Positions 53,107-64,000 of a DNA stretch of 64,000 bases are shown here, in pieces. Made by a program: the position numbers and the translations under genes. Below the pieces are notes generated by a model, which did no database searches, had not been told where the DNA came from, and saw only the letters and a program-made list of their open reading frames with translations. Every line of letters begins with the position of its first letter. Within the stretch, counting starts at the first letter, position 1. Origin of the DNA: Prosopocoilus inquinatus (lineage: Eukaryota; Arthropoda; Insecta; Coleoptera; Lucanidae); NCBI GenBank assembly GCA_036172665.1, contig CM069875.1, positions 15,531,806 to 15,595,805 on the forward strand, in the 5' to 3' direction.

Positions 53107-53566
53107 TACGAAGTTTTTGGACGCAGCAGGAGCTAGAAATAGTTTTAAACGAAACAACACGTATTAGCGTTGTTCCTGTGATGTATCTAATCGATCCTTA
53201 CTCATCTATCATGTTATTTGACGTTTGGATGGACTCCAGTATCTCTGATGTGAGATACGAAATTTTCGGACGCAGCAGAAGCTGGAAATAGTTTTAAACG
53301 AAACAAGACGTATTAGCGTTGTTCCTGTGATGTATCTAATCGATCCTTACTCATCTTCATGTTATTTGGCGTTTCGATGGACTCCAGTAGCTCTGATGTG
53401 AGATACGACGTTTTCGGACGAAGCAGAAGCTGGAAATAGTTTTAAACGAAACAACACGCATTAGCGTTGTTCCTGTGATGTATCTAAACGATCCTTACTC
53501 ATCTATCATGTTATTTGACGTTTGGATGGACTCCAGTAACTCTGATGTGAGATACAAAGTTTTTGG

Positions 53567-54330
53567 ACGCAGCAGAAGCTGGAAATAGTTTAGAACGAAA
53601 AAACACGTATTGGCGTTGTTCCTGTGATGTATCTAATCGATCCTTACTTAGCTACTATGTTATTTGACGTTTCGATAGACTCCAGTAACTCTAATGTGAG
53701 ATACGAAATTTTCGGACGCAGCAGAAGCTGGAAATAATTTTAAACGAAACAACACGTATTAGCGTTGTTCCTGTGATGTATCTAATCGATCCTTACTCAT
53801 CTATCATGTTATTTGACGTTTGGATGGACTCCAGTATCTCTGATGTGAGATATGAAATTTTCGGACGCAGCAGGAGCTAGAAATAGTTTTAAACGAAACA
53901 ACACGTATTAGCGTTGTTCCTGTGATGTATCTAATCGATCCTTACTCATCTATCATGTTATTTGACGTTTGGATGGACTCCAGTATCTCTGATGTGAGAT
54001 ACGACGTTTTCGGACGAAGCAGAAGCTGGAAATAGTTTTAAACGAAACAACACGCATTAGCGTTTTTCCTGTGATGTATCTAAACAATCCTTACTTATCT
54101 AACATGTTATTTGACGTTTGGATGGACTCCAGTAAGTCTGATGTGAGATACAAAGTTTTTGGACGCAGCAGGAGCTGGAAATAGTTTTAAACGAAACAAC
54201 ACGTATTAGCGTTGTTCCTGAGCTGTATCTAATCGATCCTGACTCATTTATCATGTTATTTGGCGTTTCGATGGACTCCAGTAGCTCTGATGTGAGATAC
54301 GACGTTTTCGGACGCAGCAGAAGCTGGAAA
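53567..54330 (-). repeat. Second segment of the 60-monomer relation, first copy
   Basis: This matches 62505-63268 at 8938 bp, including GAACGAAAAAACACG, ACTTAGCTACTATG, GATATGAAATTTTCGG, GGACGAAGCAG, CTAAACAATCC and TTCCTGAGCTG. The 2-bp change from the 8936-bp offset is accounted for by the 1-bp loss near 53356 and the 1-bp gain near 62443. Confidence 0.75.
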
Positions 54331-56245
54331 TAATTTTAAACGAAACAACACGTATTAGCGTTGTTCCTGTGATGTATCTAATCGATCCTTACTAATCTAT
54401 CATGTTATTTGACGTTTGGATGGACTCCAGTATCTCTGATGTGAGATATGAAATTTTCGGACGCAGCAGGAGCTAGAAATAGTTTTAAACGAAACAACAC
54501 GTATTAGCGTTGTTCTTGTGATGTATCTAATCGATCCTTACTCATCTATCATGTTATTTGACGTTTGGATGGACTCCAGTATCTCTGATGTGAGATGCGA
54601 CGTTTTCGGACGAAGCAGAAGCTGGAAATAGTTTTAAACGAAACAATACGCATTAGCGTTTTTCCTGTGATGTATCTAAACAATCCTTACTTATCTAACA
54701 TGTTATTTGACGTTTGGATGGACTCCAGTAAGTCTGATGTGAGATACAATGTTTTTGGACGCAGCAGGAGCTGGAAATAGTTTTAAACGAAACAACACGT
54801 ATTAGCGTTGTTCCTGAGCTGTATCTAATCGATCCTGACTCATTTATCATGTTATTTGGAGTTTCGATGGACTCCAGTAGCTCTGATGTGAGATACGACG
54901 TTTTCGGACGCAGCAGAAGCTGGAAATGGTTTTAAACGAAACAGCACGCATTAGCGTTGTTCCTGTGATGTATCTAATCGATCCTTACTCATCTATCATG
55001 TTATTTGGCGTTTCGATGGACTCCAGTAACTTTGATGTGAGATACGAAGTTCTCGGACGCAGCTGAAGCTGGAAATAGTTTTAAAGGAAACAACATGTAC
55101 TAGCGTTGTTCCTGTGATGTATCTAATCGATCCTTACTCATCTATCATGTTATTTGGCGTTTGGATGGACTCCAGTATCTCTGATGTGAGAGACGAAATT
55201 TTCGGACGCAGCAGAAGCTGGAAATAGTTTTAAACGAAACAACACGCATTAGCGTTGTTCCTGTGATGTATCTAAACGATCCTTACTTATCTAACATGTT
55301 ATTTGACGTTTGGATGGACTCCAGTAAGTCTGATGTGAGATACAAAGTTTTTGGACGCAGCAGGAGCTGGAAATAGTTTTAAACGAAACAACACGTATTA
55401 CCGTTGTTCCTGTGATGTATCTAATCGATCCTTACTCATCTATCATGTTATTTGGCGTTTCGATGGACTCCAGTAACTTTGATGTGAGATACGAAGTTCT
55501 CGGACGCAGCTGAAGCTGGAAATAGTTTTAAAGGAAACAACACGTACTAGCGTTGTTCCTGTGATGTATCTAATCGATCCTTACTCATCTATCATGTTAT
55601 TTGGCGTTTCGATGGACTCCAGTAGCTCTGATGTGAGATACGACGTTTTCGGACGCAGCGGAAGCTGGAAATAGTTTTAAACGAAACAACACGCATTAGC
55701 GTTGTTCCTGTGATGTATCTAATCGATACTTACTCACCTATCATGTTATTTGACGTTTCGATGGACTCCAGTAACTCTAATGTGAGAAACGAAATTTTCG
55801 GACGCAGCAGAAGCTGGAAATAGTTTTAAACGAAACAACACGCATTAGCGTTGTTCCTGTGATGTATCTAATCGATCCTTACTCATCTATCATGTTATTT
55901 GACGTTTGGATGGACTCCAGTAAGTCTGATGTGAGATACAAAGTTTTTGGTCGCAGCAGGAGCTAGAAATAGTTTTAAACGAAACAACACGTATTAGCGT
56001 TATTCCTGTGCTGTATCTAATCGATCCTTACTTATCTATCATGTTATTTGACGTTTCGATGCACTCCAGTAACTCTGATGTGAGATACGACGTTTTCGGA
56101 CGCCGCAGAAGCTGGAAATAGTTTTAAACGAAACAACACGTATTAGCGTTGTTCCTGTGATGTATCTAAACGATCCTCACTCATCTATCATGTTATTTGA
56201 CGTTTGGATGGACTCCAGTAACTCTGATGTGAGATACAAAGTTTT
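54309..56245 (-). repeat. 1937-bp tandem duplication in the - arm, copy 1 (13 monomers)
   Basis: The block is repeated directly downstream at exactly 13 x 149 bp. Tags include TTGTTCTTGTGATG (54511 and 56448), ACTAATCTATC, CTAAACAATCC, GATACAATGTTTTTGG, CATGTACTAG, TTTTTGGTCGCAGC and GGACGCCGCAG. Copy 1 has GAGATGCGACG near 54592 where copy 2 has GAGATACGACG. Confidence 0.9.
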
Positions 56246-58205
56246 TGGACGCAGCAGAAGCTGGAAATAATTTTAAACGAAACAACACGTATTAGCGTTG
56301 TTCCTGTGATGTATCTAATCGATCCTTACTAATCTATCATGTTATTTGACGTTTGGATGGACTCCAGTATCTCTGATGTGAGATATGAAATTTTCGGACG
56401 CAGCAGGAGCTAGAAATAGTTTTAAACGAAACAACACGTATTAGCGTTGTTCTTGTGATGTATCTAATCGATCCTTACTCATCTATCATGTTATTTGACG
56501 TTTGGATGGACTCCAGTATCTCTGATGTGAGATACGACGTTTTCGGACGAAGCAGAAGCTGGAAATAGTTTTAAACGAAACAATACGCATTAGCGTTTTT
56601 CCTGTGATGTATCTAAACAATCCTTACTTATCTAACATGTTATTTGACGTTTGGATGGACTCCAGTAAGTCTGATGTGAGATACAATGTTTTTGGACGCA
56701 GCAGGAGCTGGAAATAGTTTTAAACGAAACAACACGTATTAGCGTTGTTCCTGAGCTGTATCTAATCGATCCTGACTCATTTATCATGTTATTTGGAGTT
56801 TCGATGGACTCCAGTAGCTCTGATGTGAGATACGACGTTTTCGGACGCAGCAGAAGCTGGAAATGGTTTTAAACGAAACAGCACGCATTAGCGTTGTTCC
56901 TGTGATGTATCTAATCGATCCTTACTCATCTATCATGTTATTTGGCGTTTCGATGGACTCCAGTAACTTTGATGTGAGATACGAAGTTCTCGGACGCAGC
57001 TGAAGCTGGAAATAGTTTTAAAGGAAACAACATGTACTAGCGTTGTTCCTGTGATGTATCTAATCGATCCTTACTCATCTATCATGTTATTTGGCGTTTG
57101 GATGGACTCCAGTATCTCTGATGTGAGAGACGAAATTTTCGGACGCAGCAGAAGCTGGAAATAGTTTTAAACGAAACAACACGCATTAGCGTTGTTCCTG
57201 TGATGTATCTAAACGATCCTTACTTATCTAACATGTTATTTGACGTTTGGATGGACTCCAGTAAGTCTGATGTGAGATACAAAGTTTTTGGACGCAGCAG
57301 GAGCTGGAAATAGTTTTAAACGAAACAACACGTATTACCGTTGTTCCTGTGATGTATCTAATCGATCCTTACTCATCTATCATGTTATTTGGCGTTTCGA
57401 TGGACTCCAGTAACTTTGATGTGAGATACGAAGTTCTCGGACGCAGCTGAAGCTGGAAATAGTTTTAAAGGAAACAACACGTACTAGCGTTGTTCCTGTG
57501 ATGTATCTAATCGATCCTTACTCATCTATCATGTTATTTGGCGTTTCGATGGACTCCAGTAGCTCTGATGTGAGATACGACGTTTTCGGACGCAGCGGAA
57601 GCTGGAAATAGTTTTAAACGAAACAACACGCATTAGCGTTGTTCCTGTGATGTATCTAATCGATACTTACTCATCTATCATGTTATTTGACGTTTCGATG
57701 GACTCCAGTAACTCTAATGTGAGAAACGAAATTTTCGGACGCAGCAGAAGCTGGAAATAGTTTTAAACGAAACAACACGCATTAGCGTTGTTCCTGTGAT
57801 GTATCTAATCGATCCTTACTCATCTATCATGTTATTTGACGTTTGGATGGACTCCAGTAAGTCTGATGTGAGATACAAAGTTTTTGGTCGCAGCAGGAGC
57901 TAGAAATAGTTTTAAACGAAACAACACGTATTAGCGTTATTCCTGTGCTGTATCTAATCGATCCTTACTTATCTATCATGTTATTTGACGTTTCGATGCA
58001 CTCCAGTAACTCTGATGTGAGATACGACGTTTTCGGACGCCGCAGAAGCTGGAAATACTTTTAAACGAAACAACACGTATTAGCGTTGTTCCTGTGATGT
58101 ATCTAAACGATCCTCACTCATCTATCATGTTATTTGACGTTTGGATGGACTCCAGTAACTCTGATGTGAGATACAAAGTTTTTGGACGCAGCAGAAGCTG
58201 GAAAT
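56246..58205 (-). repeat. 1937-bp tandem duplication in the - arm, copy 2
   Basis: This is the partner of 54309-56245. Differences seen are CTCATCTATC versus CTCACCTATC (copy 1, near 55734) and GGAAATACTTTTAAACG near 58052 versus GGAAATAGTTTTAAACG. It ends where TTTAGAACGAAAAAAC begins. Confidence 0.9.
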
Positions 58206-59516
58206 AGTTTAGAACGAAAAAACACGTATTAGCGTTGTTCCTGTGATGTATCTAATCGATCCTTACTTAGCTACTATGTTATTTGACGTTTCGATAGACT
58301 CCAGTAACTCTAATGTGAGATACGAAATTTTAGGACGCAGCAGCAGCTGGAAATAGTTTTAAACGAAACAACACATATTAGCGTTGTTCCTGTGATGTAA
58401 CTAATCGATCCTTACTCACCTATCATGTTATTTGACGTTTCGATGGACTCTAGTAACTCTGATGTGAGATACGAAGTTTTTGGACGCAGCAGGAGCTAGA
58501 AATAGTTTTAAACGAAACAACACGTATTAGCGTTGTTCCTGTGATGTATCTAATCGATCCTTACTCATCTATCATGTTATTTGACGTTTGGATGGACTCC
58601 AGTATCTCTGATGTGAGATACGAAATTTTCGGACGCAGCAGAAGCTGGAAATAGTTTTAAACGAAACAACACGTATTAGCGTTGTTCCTGTGATGTATCT
58701 AATCGATCCTTACTCATCTATCATGTTATTTGGCGTTTCGATGGACTCCAGTAGCTCTGATGTGAGATACGACGTTTTCGGACGAAGCAGAAGCTGGAAA
58801 TAGTTTTAAACGAAACAACACGCATTAGCGTTGTTCCTGTGATGTATCTAAACGATCCTTACTCATCTATCATGTTATTTGACGTTTGGATGGACTCCAG
58901 TAACTCTGATGTGAGATACAAAGTTTTTGGACGCAGCAGAAGCTGGAAATAGTTTAGAACGAAAAAACACGTATTAGCGTTGTTCCTGTGATGTATCTAA
59001 TCGATCCTTACTTAGCTACTATGTTATTTGACGTTTCGATGGACTCTAGTAACTCTGATGTGAGATACGAAGTTCTCGGACGCAGCTGAAGCTGGAAATA
59101 GTTTTAAAGGAAACAACACGTATTAGCGTTGTTCCTGTGATGTATCTAATCGATCCTTACTCATCTATCATGTTATTTGGCGTTTCGATGGACTCCAGTA
59201 GCTCTGATGTGAGATACGACGTTTTCGGACGCAGCAGAAGCTGGAAATAGTTTTAAACGAAACAACACGCATTAGCGTTGTTCCTGTGATGTATCTAATC
59301 GATACTTACTCATCTATCATGTTATTTGACGTTCCGATGGACTCCAGTAACTCTAATGTGAGAAACGAAATTTTCGAACGCAGCAGAAGCTGGAAATAGT
59401 TATAAACGAAACAACACGGATTACCGTTGTTCCTGTGATGTATCTAATCGATCCTTACTCATCTATCATGTTATTTGACGTTTGGATGGACTCCAGTAAG
59501 TCTGATGTGAGATACA

Positions 59517-62042
59517 AAGTTTTTGGACGCAGCAGGAGCTGGAAATAGTTTTAAACGAAACAACACGTATTAGCGTTGTTCCTGTGCGGTATCTAATCGA
59601 TCCTTACTTATCTATCATGTTATTTGACGTTTCGATGCACTCCAGTAACTCTGATGTGAGATACGACGTTTTCGGACGCAGCAGAAGCTGGAAATAGTTT
59701 TAAACGAAACAACACGTATTAGCGTTGTTCCTGGGATGTATCTAATCGATCCTTACTCATCTAACATGTTATTTGGAGTTTGGATGGACTCCAGTAAGTC
59801 TGATGTGAGATACAAAGTTTTTGGACGCAGCAGGAGCTGGAAATAGTTTTAAACGAAACAACACGTATTAGCGTTGTTCCTGTGCTGTATCTAATCGATC
59901 CTTACTCATCTATCATGTTATTTGGCGTTTCGATGGACTCCAGTAACTTTGATGTGAGATACGAAGTTCTCGGACGCAGCTGAAGCTGGAAATAGTTTTA
60001 AATGAAACAACACCTATTAGCGTTGTTCCTGTGATGTATCTAATCGATCCTTACTCATCTATCATGTTATTTGGCGTTTCGATAGACTCCAGTAGCTCTG
60101 ATGTGAGATACGAAGTTTTTGGACGCAGCAGGAGCTGGAAATAGTTTTAAACGAAACAACACGTATTAGCGTTGTTCCTGTGATGTATCTAATCGATCCT
60201 TACTCATCTATCATGTTATTTGACGTTTGGATGGACTCCAGTATCTCTGATGTGAGATACGAAATTTTCGGACGCAGCAGAAGCTGGAAATAGTTTTCAA
60301 CGAAACAACACGCATTAGCGTTGTTCCTGTGATGTATCTAAATAATCCTTACTTATCTAACATGTTATTTGACGTTTGGATGGACTCCAGTAAGTCTGAT
60401 GTGAGATACAAAGTTTTTGGACGCAGCAGGAGCTGGAAATAGTTTTAAACGAAACAACACGTATTAGCGTTATTCCTGTGCTGTATCTAATCGATCCTTA
60501 CTTATCTATCATGTTATTTGACGTTTCGATGCACTCCAGTAACTCTGATGTGAGATACGACGTTTTCGGACGCAGCAGAAGCTGGAAATAGTTTTAAACG
60601 AAACAACACGTATTAGCGTTGTTCCTGTGATGTATCTAAACGATCCTTACTCATCTATCATGTTATTTGACGTTTGGATGGACTCCAGTAACTCTGATGT
60701 GAGATACAAAGTTTTTGGACGCAGCAGAAGCTGGAAATAGTTTAGAACGAAAAAACACGTACTAGCGTTGTTCCTGTGATGTATCTAATCGATCCTTACT
60801 CATCTATCATGTTATTTGGCGTTTCGATGGACTCCAGTAGCTCTGATGTGAGATACGTTTTCGGACGCAGCAGAAGCTGGAAATAGTTTTAAACGAAACA
60901 ACACGCATTAGCGTTGTTCCTGTGATGTATCTAATCGATACTTACTCATCTATCATGTTATTTGACGTTTCGATGGACTCCAGTAACTCTAATGTGAGAT
61001 ACGAAATTTTAGGACGCAGCAGCAGCTGGAAATAGTTTTAAACGAAACAACACATATTAGCGTTGTTCCTGTGATGTAACTAATCGATCCTTACTCACCT
61101 ATCATGTTATTTGACGTTTCGATAGACTCTAGTAACTCTGATGTGAGATACGAAGTTTTTGGACGCAGCAGGAGCTAGAAATAGTTTTAAACGAAAAAAC
61201 ACGTATTAGCGTTGTTCCTGTGATGTATCTAATCGATCCTTACTCATCTATCATGTTATTTTACGTTTGGATGGACTCCAGTAACTCTGATGTGAGATAC
61301 AAAGTTTTTGGACGCAGCAGGAGCTGGAAATGGTTTTAAACGAAACAACACGTATTAGCGTTGTTCCTGTGATGTATCTAATCGATCCTTACTCATCTAT
61401 CATGTTATTTGACGTTTGGATGTACTCCAGTATCTCTGAGGTGAGATACGAAATCTTCGGACGCAGCATAAGCTGGAAATAGTTTTAAGCGAAACAACAC
61501 GCATTAGCGTTGTTCCTGTGATGTATCTAATCGATCCTTACTCATCTATCATGTTATTTGGCGTTTCGATGGACTCCAGTAACTTTGATGTGAGATACGA
61601 AGTTCTCGGACGCAGCTGAAGCTGGAAATAGTTTTAAATGAAACAACACGTATTAGCGTTGTTCCTGTGATGTATCTAATCGATCCTTACTCATCTATCA
61701 TGTTATTTGGCGTTTCGATGGACTCCAGTAACTCTGATGTGAGATACGACGTTTTCGGACGCAGCAGAAGCTGGAAATAGTTTTAAATGAAACAACACGC
61801 ATTAGCGTTGTTCCTGTGATGTATCTAATCGATCCTTACTCATCTATCATGTTATTTGACGTTTGAATGGACTCCAGTAACTCTCATGTGAGATACAAAG
61901 TTCTCGGACGCAGCAGAAGCTGGAAATAGTTTTGAACGAAACAACACGTATTCGTCTTGTTCCTGTGATGTATCTAATCGATCCTTACTTATCTATCATG
62001 CTATTTGACGTTTGGATGGACTCCAGTATCTCTGATGTGAGA
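59517..62042 (-). repeat. 60-monomer shift block in the - arm, second copy
   Basis: This is the partner of 50581-53106, with the same order of rare variants and a few private substitutions (for example AAATAATCC where the first copy has AAATAACCC, near 51415). It ends where GTGAGAGACG replaces GTGAGATACG. The following monomers resemble 55190 onward, so the ends of the block were exchanged separately. Confidence 0.8.
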
Positions 62043-62504
62043 GACGAAATTTTCGGACGCAGCAGAAGCTGGAAATAGTTTTAAACGAAACAACACGCAT
62101 TAGCGTTGTTCCTGTGATGTATCTGAACGATCCTTACTTATCTAACATGTTATTTGACGTTTGGATGGACTCCAGTAAGTCTGATGTGAGATACAAAGTT
62201 TTTGGACGCAGCAGGAGCTGGAAATAGTTTTAAACGAAACAACACGTATTACCGTTGTTCCTGTGATGTATCTAATCGATCCTTACTCATCTATCATGTT
62301 ATTTGGCGTTTCGATGGACTCCAGTAACTTTGATGTGAGATACGAAGTTCTCGGACGCAGCTGAAGCTGGAAATAGTTTCAAAGGAAACAACACGTACTA
62401 GCGTTGTTCCTGTGATGTATCTAATCGATCCTTACTCATCTATCTATATTATTTGACGTTTGGATGGACTCCAGTAACTCTGATGTGAGATACAAAGTTT
62501 TTGG

Positions 62505-63268
62505 ACGCAGCAGAAGCTGGAAATAGTTTAGAACGAAAAAACACGTATTAGCGTTGTTCCTGTGATGTATCTAATCGATCCTTACTTAGCTACTATGTTA
62601 TTTGACGTTTCGATAGACTCCAGTAACTCTAATGTGAGATACGAAATTTTCGGACGCAGCAGAAGCTGGAAATAATTTTAAACGAAACAACACGAATTAG
62701 CGTTGTTCCTGTGATGTATCTAATCGATCCTTACTCATCTATCATGTTATTTGACGTTTGGATGGACTCCAGTATCTCTGATGTGAGATATGAAATTTTC
62801 GGACGCAGCAGGAGCTAGAAATAGTTTTAAACGAAACAACACGTATTAGCGTTGTTCCTGTGATGTATCTAATCGATCCTTACTCATCTATCATGTTATT
62901 TGACGTTTGGATGGACTCCAGTATCTCTGATGTGAGATACGACGTTTTCGGACGAAGCAGAAGCTGGAAATAGTTTTAAACGAAACAACACGCATTAGCG
63001 TTTTTCCTGTGATGTATCTAAACAATCCTTACTTATCTAACATGTTATTTGACGTTTGGATGGACTCCAGTAAGTCTGATGTGAGATACAAAGTTTTTGG
63101 ACGCAGCAGGAGCTGGAAATAGTTTTAAACGAAACAACACGTATTAGCGTTGTTCCTGAGCTGTATCTAATCGATCCTGACTCATTTATCATGTTATTTG
63201 GCGTTTCGATGGACTCCAGTAGCTCTGATGTGAGATACGACGTTTTCGGACGCAGCAGAAGCTGGAAA
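62505..63268 (-). repeat. Second segment of the 60-monomer relation, second copy
   Basis: This is the partner of 53567-54330. Beyond about 63268 the sequence instead follows 54928 onward at an offset of 8342 bp (56 monomers minus 2 bp) up to the window end. That is a change of register by four monomers. Confidence 0.75.
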
Positions 63269-64000
63269 TGGTTTTAAACGAAACAGCACGCATTAGCGTT
63301 GTTCCTGTGATGTATCTAATCGATCCTTACTCATCTATCATGTTATTTGGCGTTTCGATGGACTCCAGTAACTTTGATGTGAGATACGAAGTTCTCGGAC
63401 GCAGCTGAAGCTGGAAATAGTTTTAAAGGAAACAACATGTACTAGCGTTGTTCCTGTGATGTATCTAATCGATCCTTACTCATCTATCATGTTATTTGGC
63501 GTTTGGATGGACTCCAGTATCTCTGATGTGAGAGACGAAATTTTCGGACGCAGCAGAAGCTGGAAATAGTTTTAAACGAAACAACACGCATTAGCGTTGT
63601 TCCTGTGATGTATCTGAACGATCCTTACTTATCTAACATGTTATTTGACGTTTGGATGGACTCCAGTAAGTCTGATGTGAGATACAAAGTTTTTGGACGC
63701 AGCAGGAGCTGGAAATAGTTTTAAACGAAACAACACGTATTACCGTTGTTCCTGTGATGTATCTAATCGATCCTTACTCATCTATCATGTTATTTGGCGT
63801 TTCGATGGACTCCAGTAACTTTGATGTGAGATACGAAGTTCTCGGACGCAGCTGAAGCTGGAAATAGTTTTAAAGGAAACAACACGTACTAGCGTTGTTC
63901 CTGTGATGTATCTAATCGATCCTTACTCATCTATCATGTTATTTGGCGTTTCGATGGAATCCAGTAGCTCTGATGTGAGATACGACGTTTTCGGACGCAG

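Larger units (their letters stand above)
45841..64000 (-). repeat. 149-bp satellite array, - orientation (about 122 monomers)
   Basis: This is the same satellite read as reverse complement: each unit runs GGAAATAGTTTTAAACG, then CAACACG, GTTGTTCCTGTG, GATCCTTACTCATC, ATGTTATTTGACG, GATGGACTCCAG, GATGTGAGATAC and GGACGCAGCAGAAGC. Period is 149 bp. Small length changes are a 3-bp deletion (GATACGTTTTCGG at about 47152, 49235, 51916 and 60852), a 1-bp loss near 53356, a 1-bp gain near 62443 and a 2-bp gain near 50166. The same variant families occur as in the + arm, plus many TATCTCTGATG and GTAAGTCTGATG units. The array runs off the end of the window. Confidence 0.98.

Noticed and set aside
54595..54780. 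61-residue open frame on the + strand
   Set aside because: It starts at an ATG made by a single private substitution (GAGATGCGACG) that the duplicate copy 1937 bp downstream lacks. The sequence is ordinary satellite.
1..64000. Ribosomal RNA spacer repeats or other gene-linked tandem repeats
   Set aside because: No rRNA, histone or other gene sequence occurs in the window, and the array is far longer and more uniform than typical spacer subrepeats.

Overview
This window is almost entirely satellite DNA. About 62.5 of the 64 kb is one tandem repeat with a monomer of 149 bp. I measured the monomer from successive occurrences of its AGCTTCTGCTGCG start at 1, 150, 299, 448, 597, 746 and 895. I find no convincing protein-coding gene, RNA gene, bacterial operon or CRISPR array. 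The organism is certainly a eukaryote, and the block looks like pericentromeric, centromeric or other constitutive heterochromatin. The monomer is about 39% GC and carries about 8 CpG where about 5.6 are expected. That excess argues against a heavily CpG-methylated host such as a vertebrate or a plant and is compatible with an insect or another invertebrate. I cannot name the species. Layout: positions 1-44158 hold about 297 monomers head-to-tail in one orientation (called +). Positions 44159-45600 are a 1.44-kb non-satellite insert. The satellite resumes on its far side at exactly the base where it stopped, so the insert sits inside a monomer. Positions 45601-45836 are a short stub of + orientation satellite, about 1.6 rather degraded monomers. 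At about 45837-45840 the array flips, and 45841-64000 hold about 122 monomers in the opposite orientation (-). Both arrays run off the window ends. The window is therefore a very large imperfect inverted repeat, with arms of at least 18 kb and only about 25 bp between them at the flip point. Internal organisation: monomers fall into several diagnostic subfamilies, and strings of them were copied as blocks at many scales. I could measure shifts of 3, 5, 6, 7, 13, 14, 15, 18/19, 40/41, 58, about 60 and about 254 monomers. The most striking block is an 8640-bp (58-monomer) direct tandem duplication at 20143-28782 and 28783-37422, with no difference seen between the copies by eye. The - arm has its own duplications of 2083 bp and 1937 bp and a repeat at about 8.94 kb (60 monomers). 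Between 2832 and 40567 the 149-bp register is disturbed only by two 53-bp deletions, two 2-bp deletions and one 1-bp deletion: 37735 bp plus 111 bp equals exactly 254 x 149. Such strict length conservation, close to nucleosomal DNA length, together with two dyad-symmetric motifs in the monomer, is the best hint of selection or of a DNA-level (chromatin) role. There are no genes that work together here; the content is repeat DNA shaped by unequal exchange, one insertion and one inversion. Block boundaries given with 'about' were judged by eye from the first mismatches and may be off by tens of bases.
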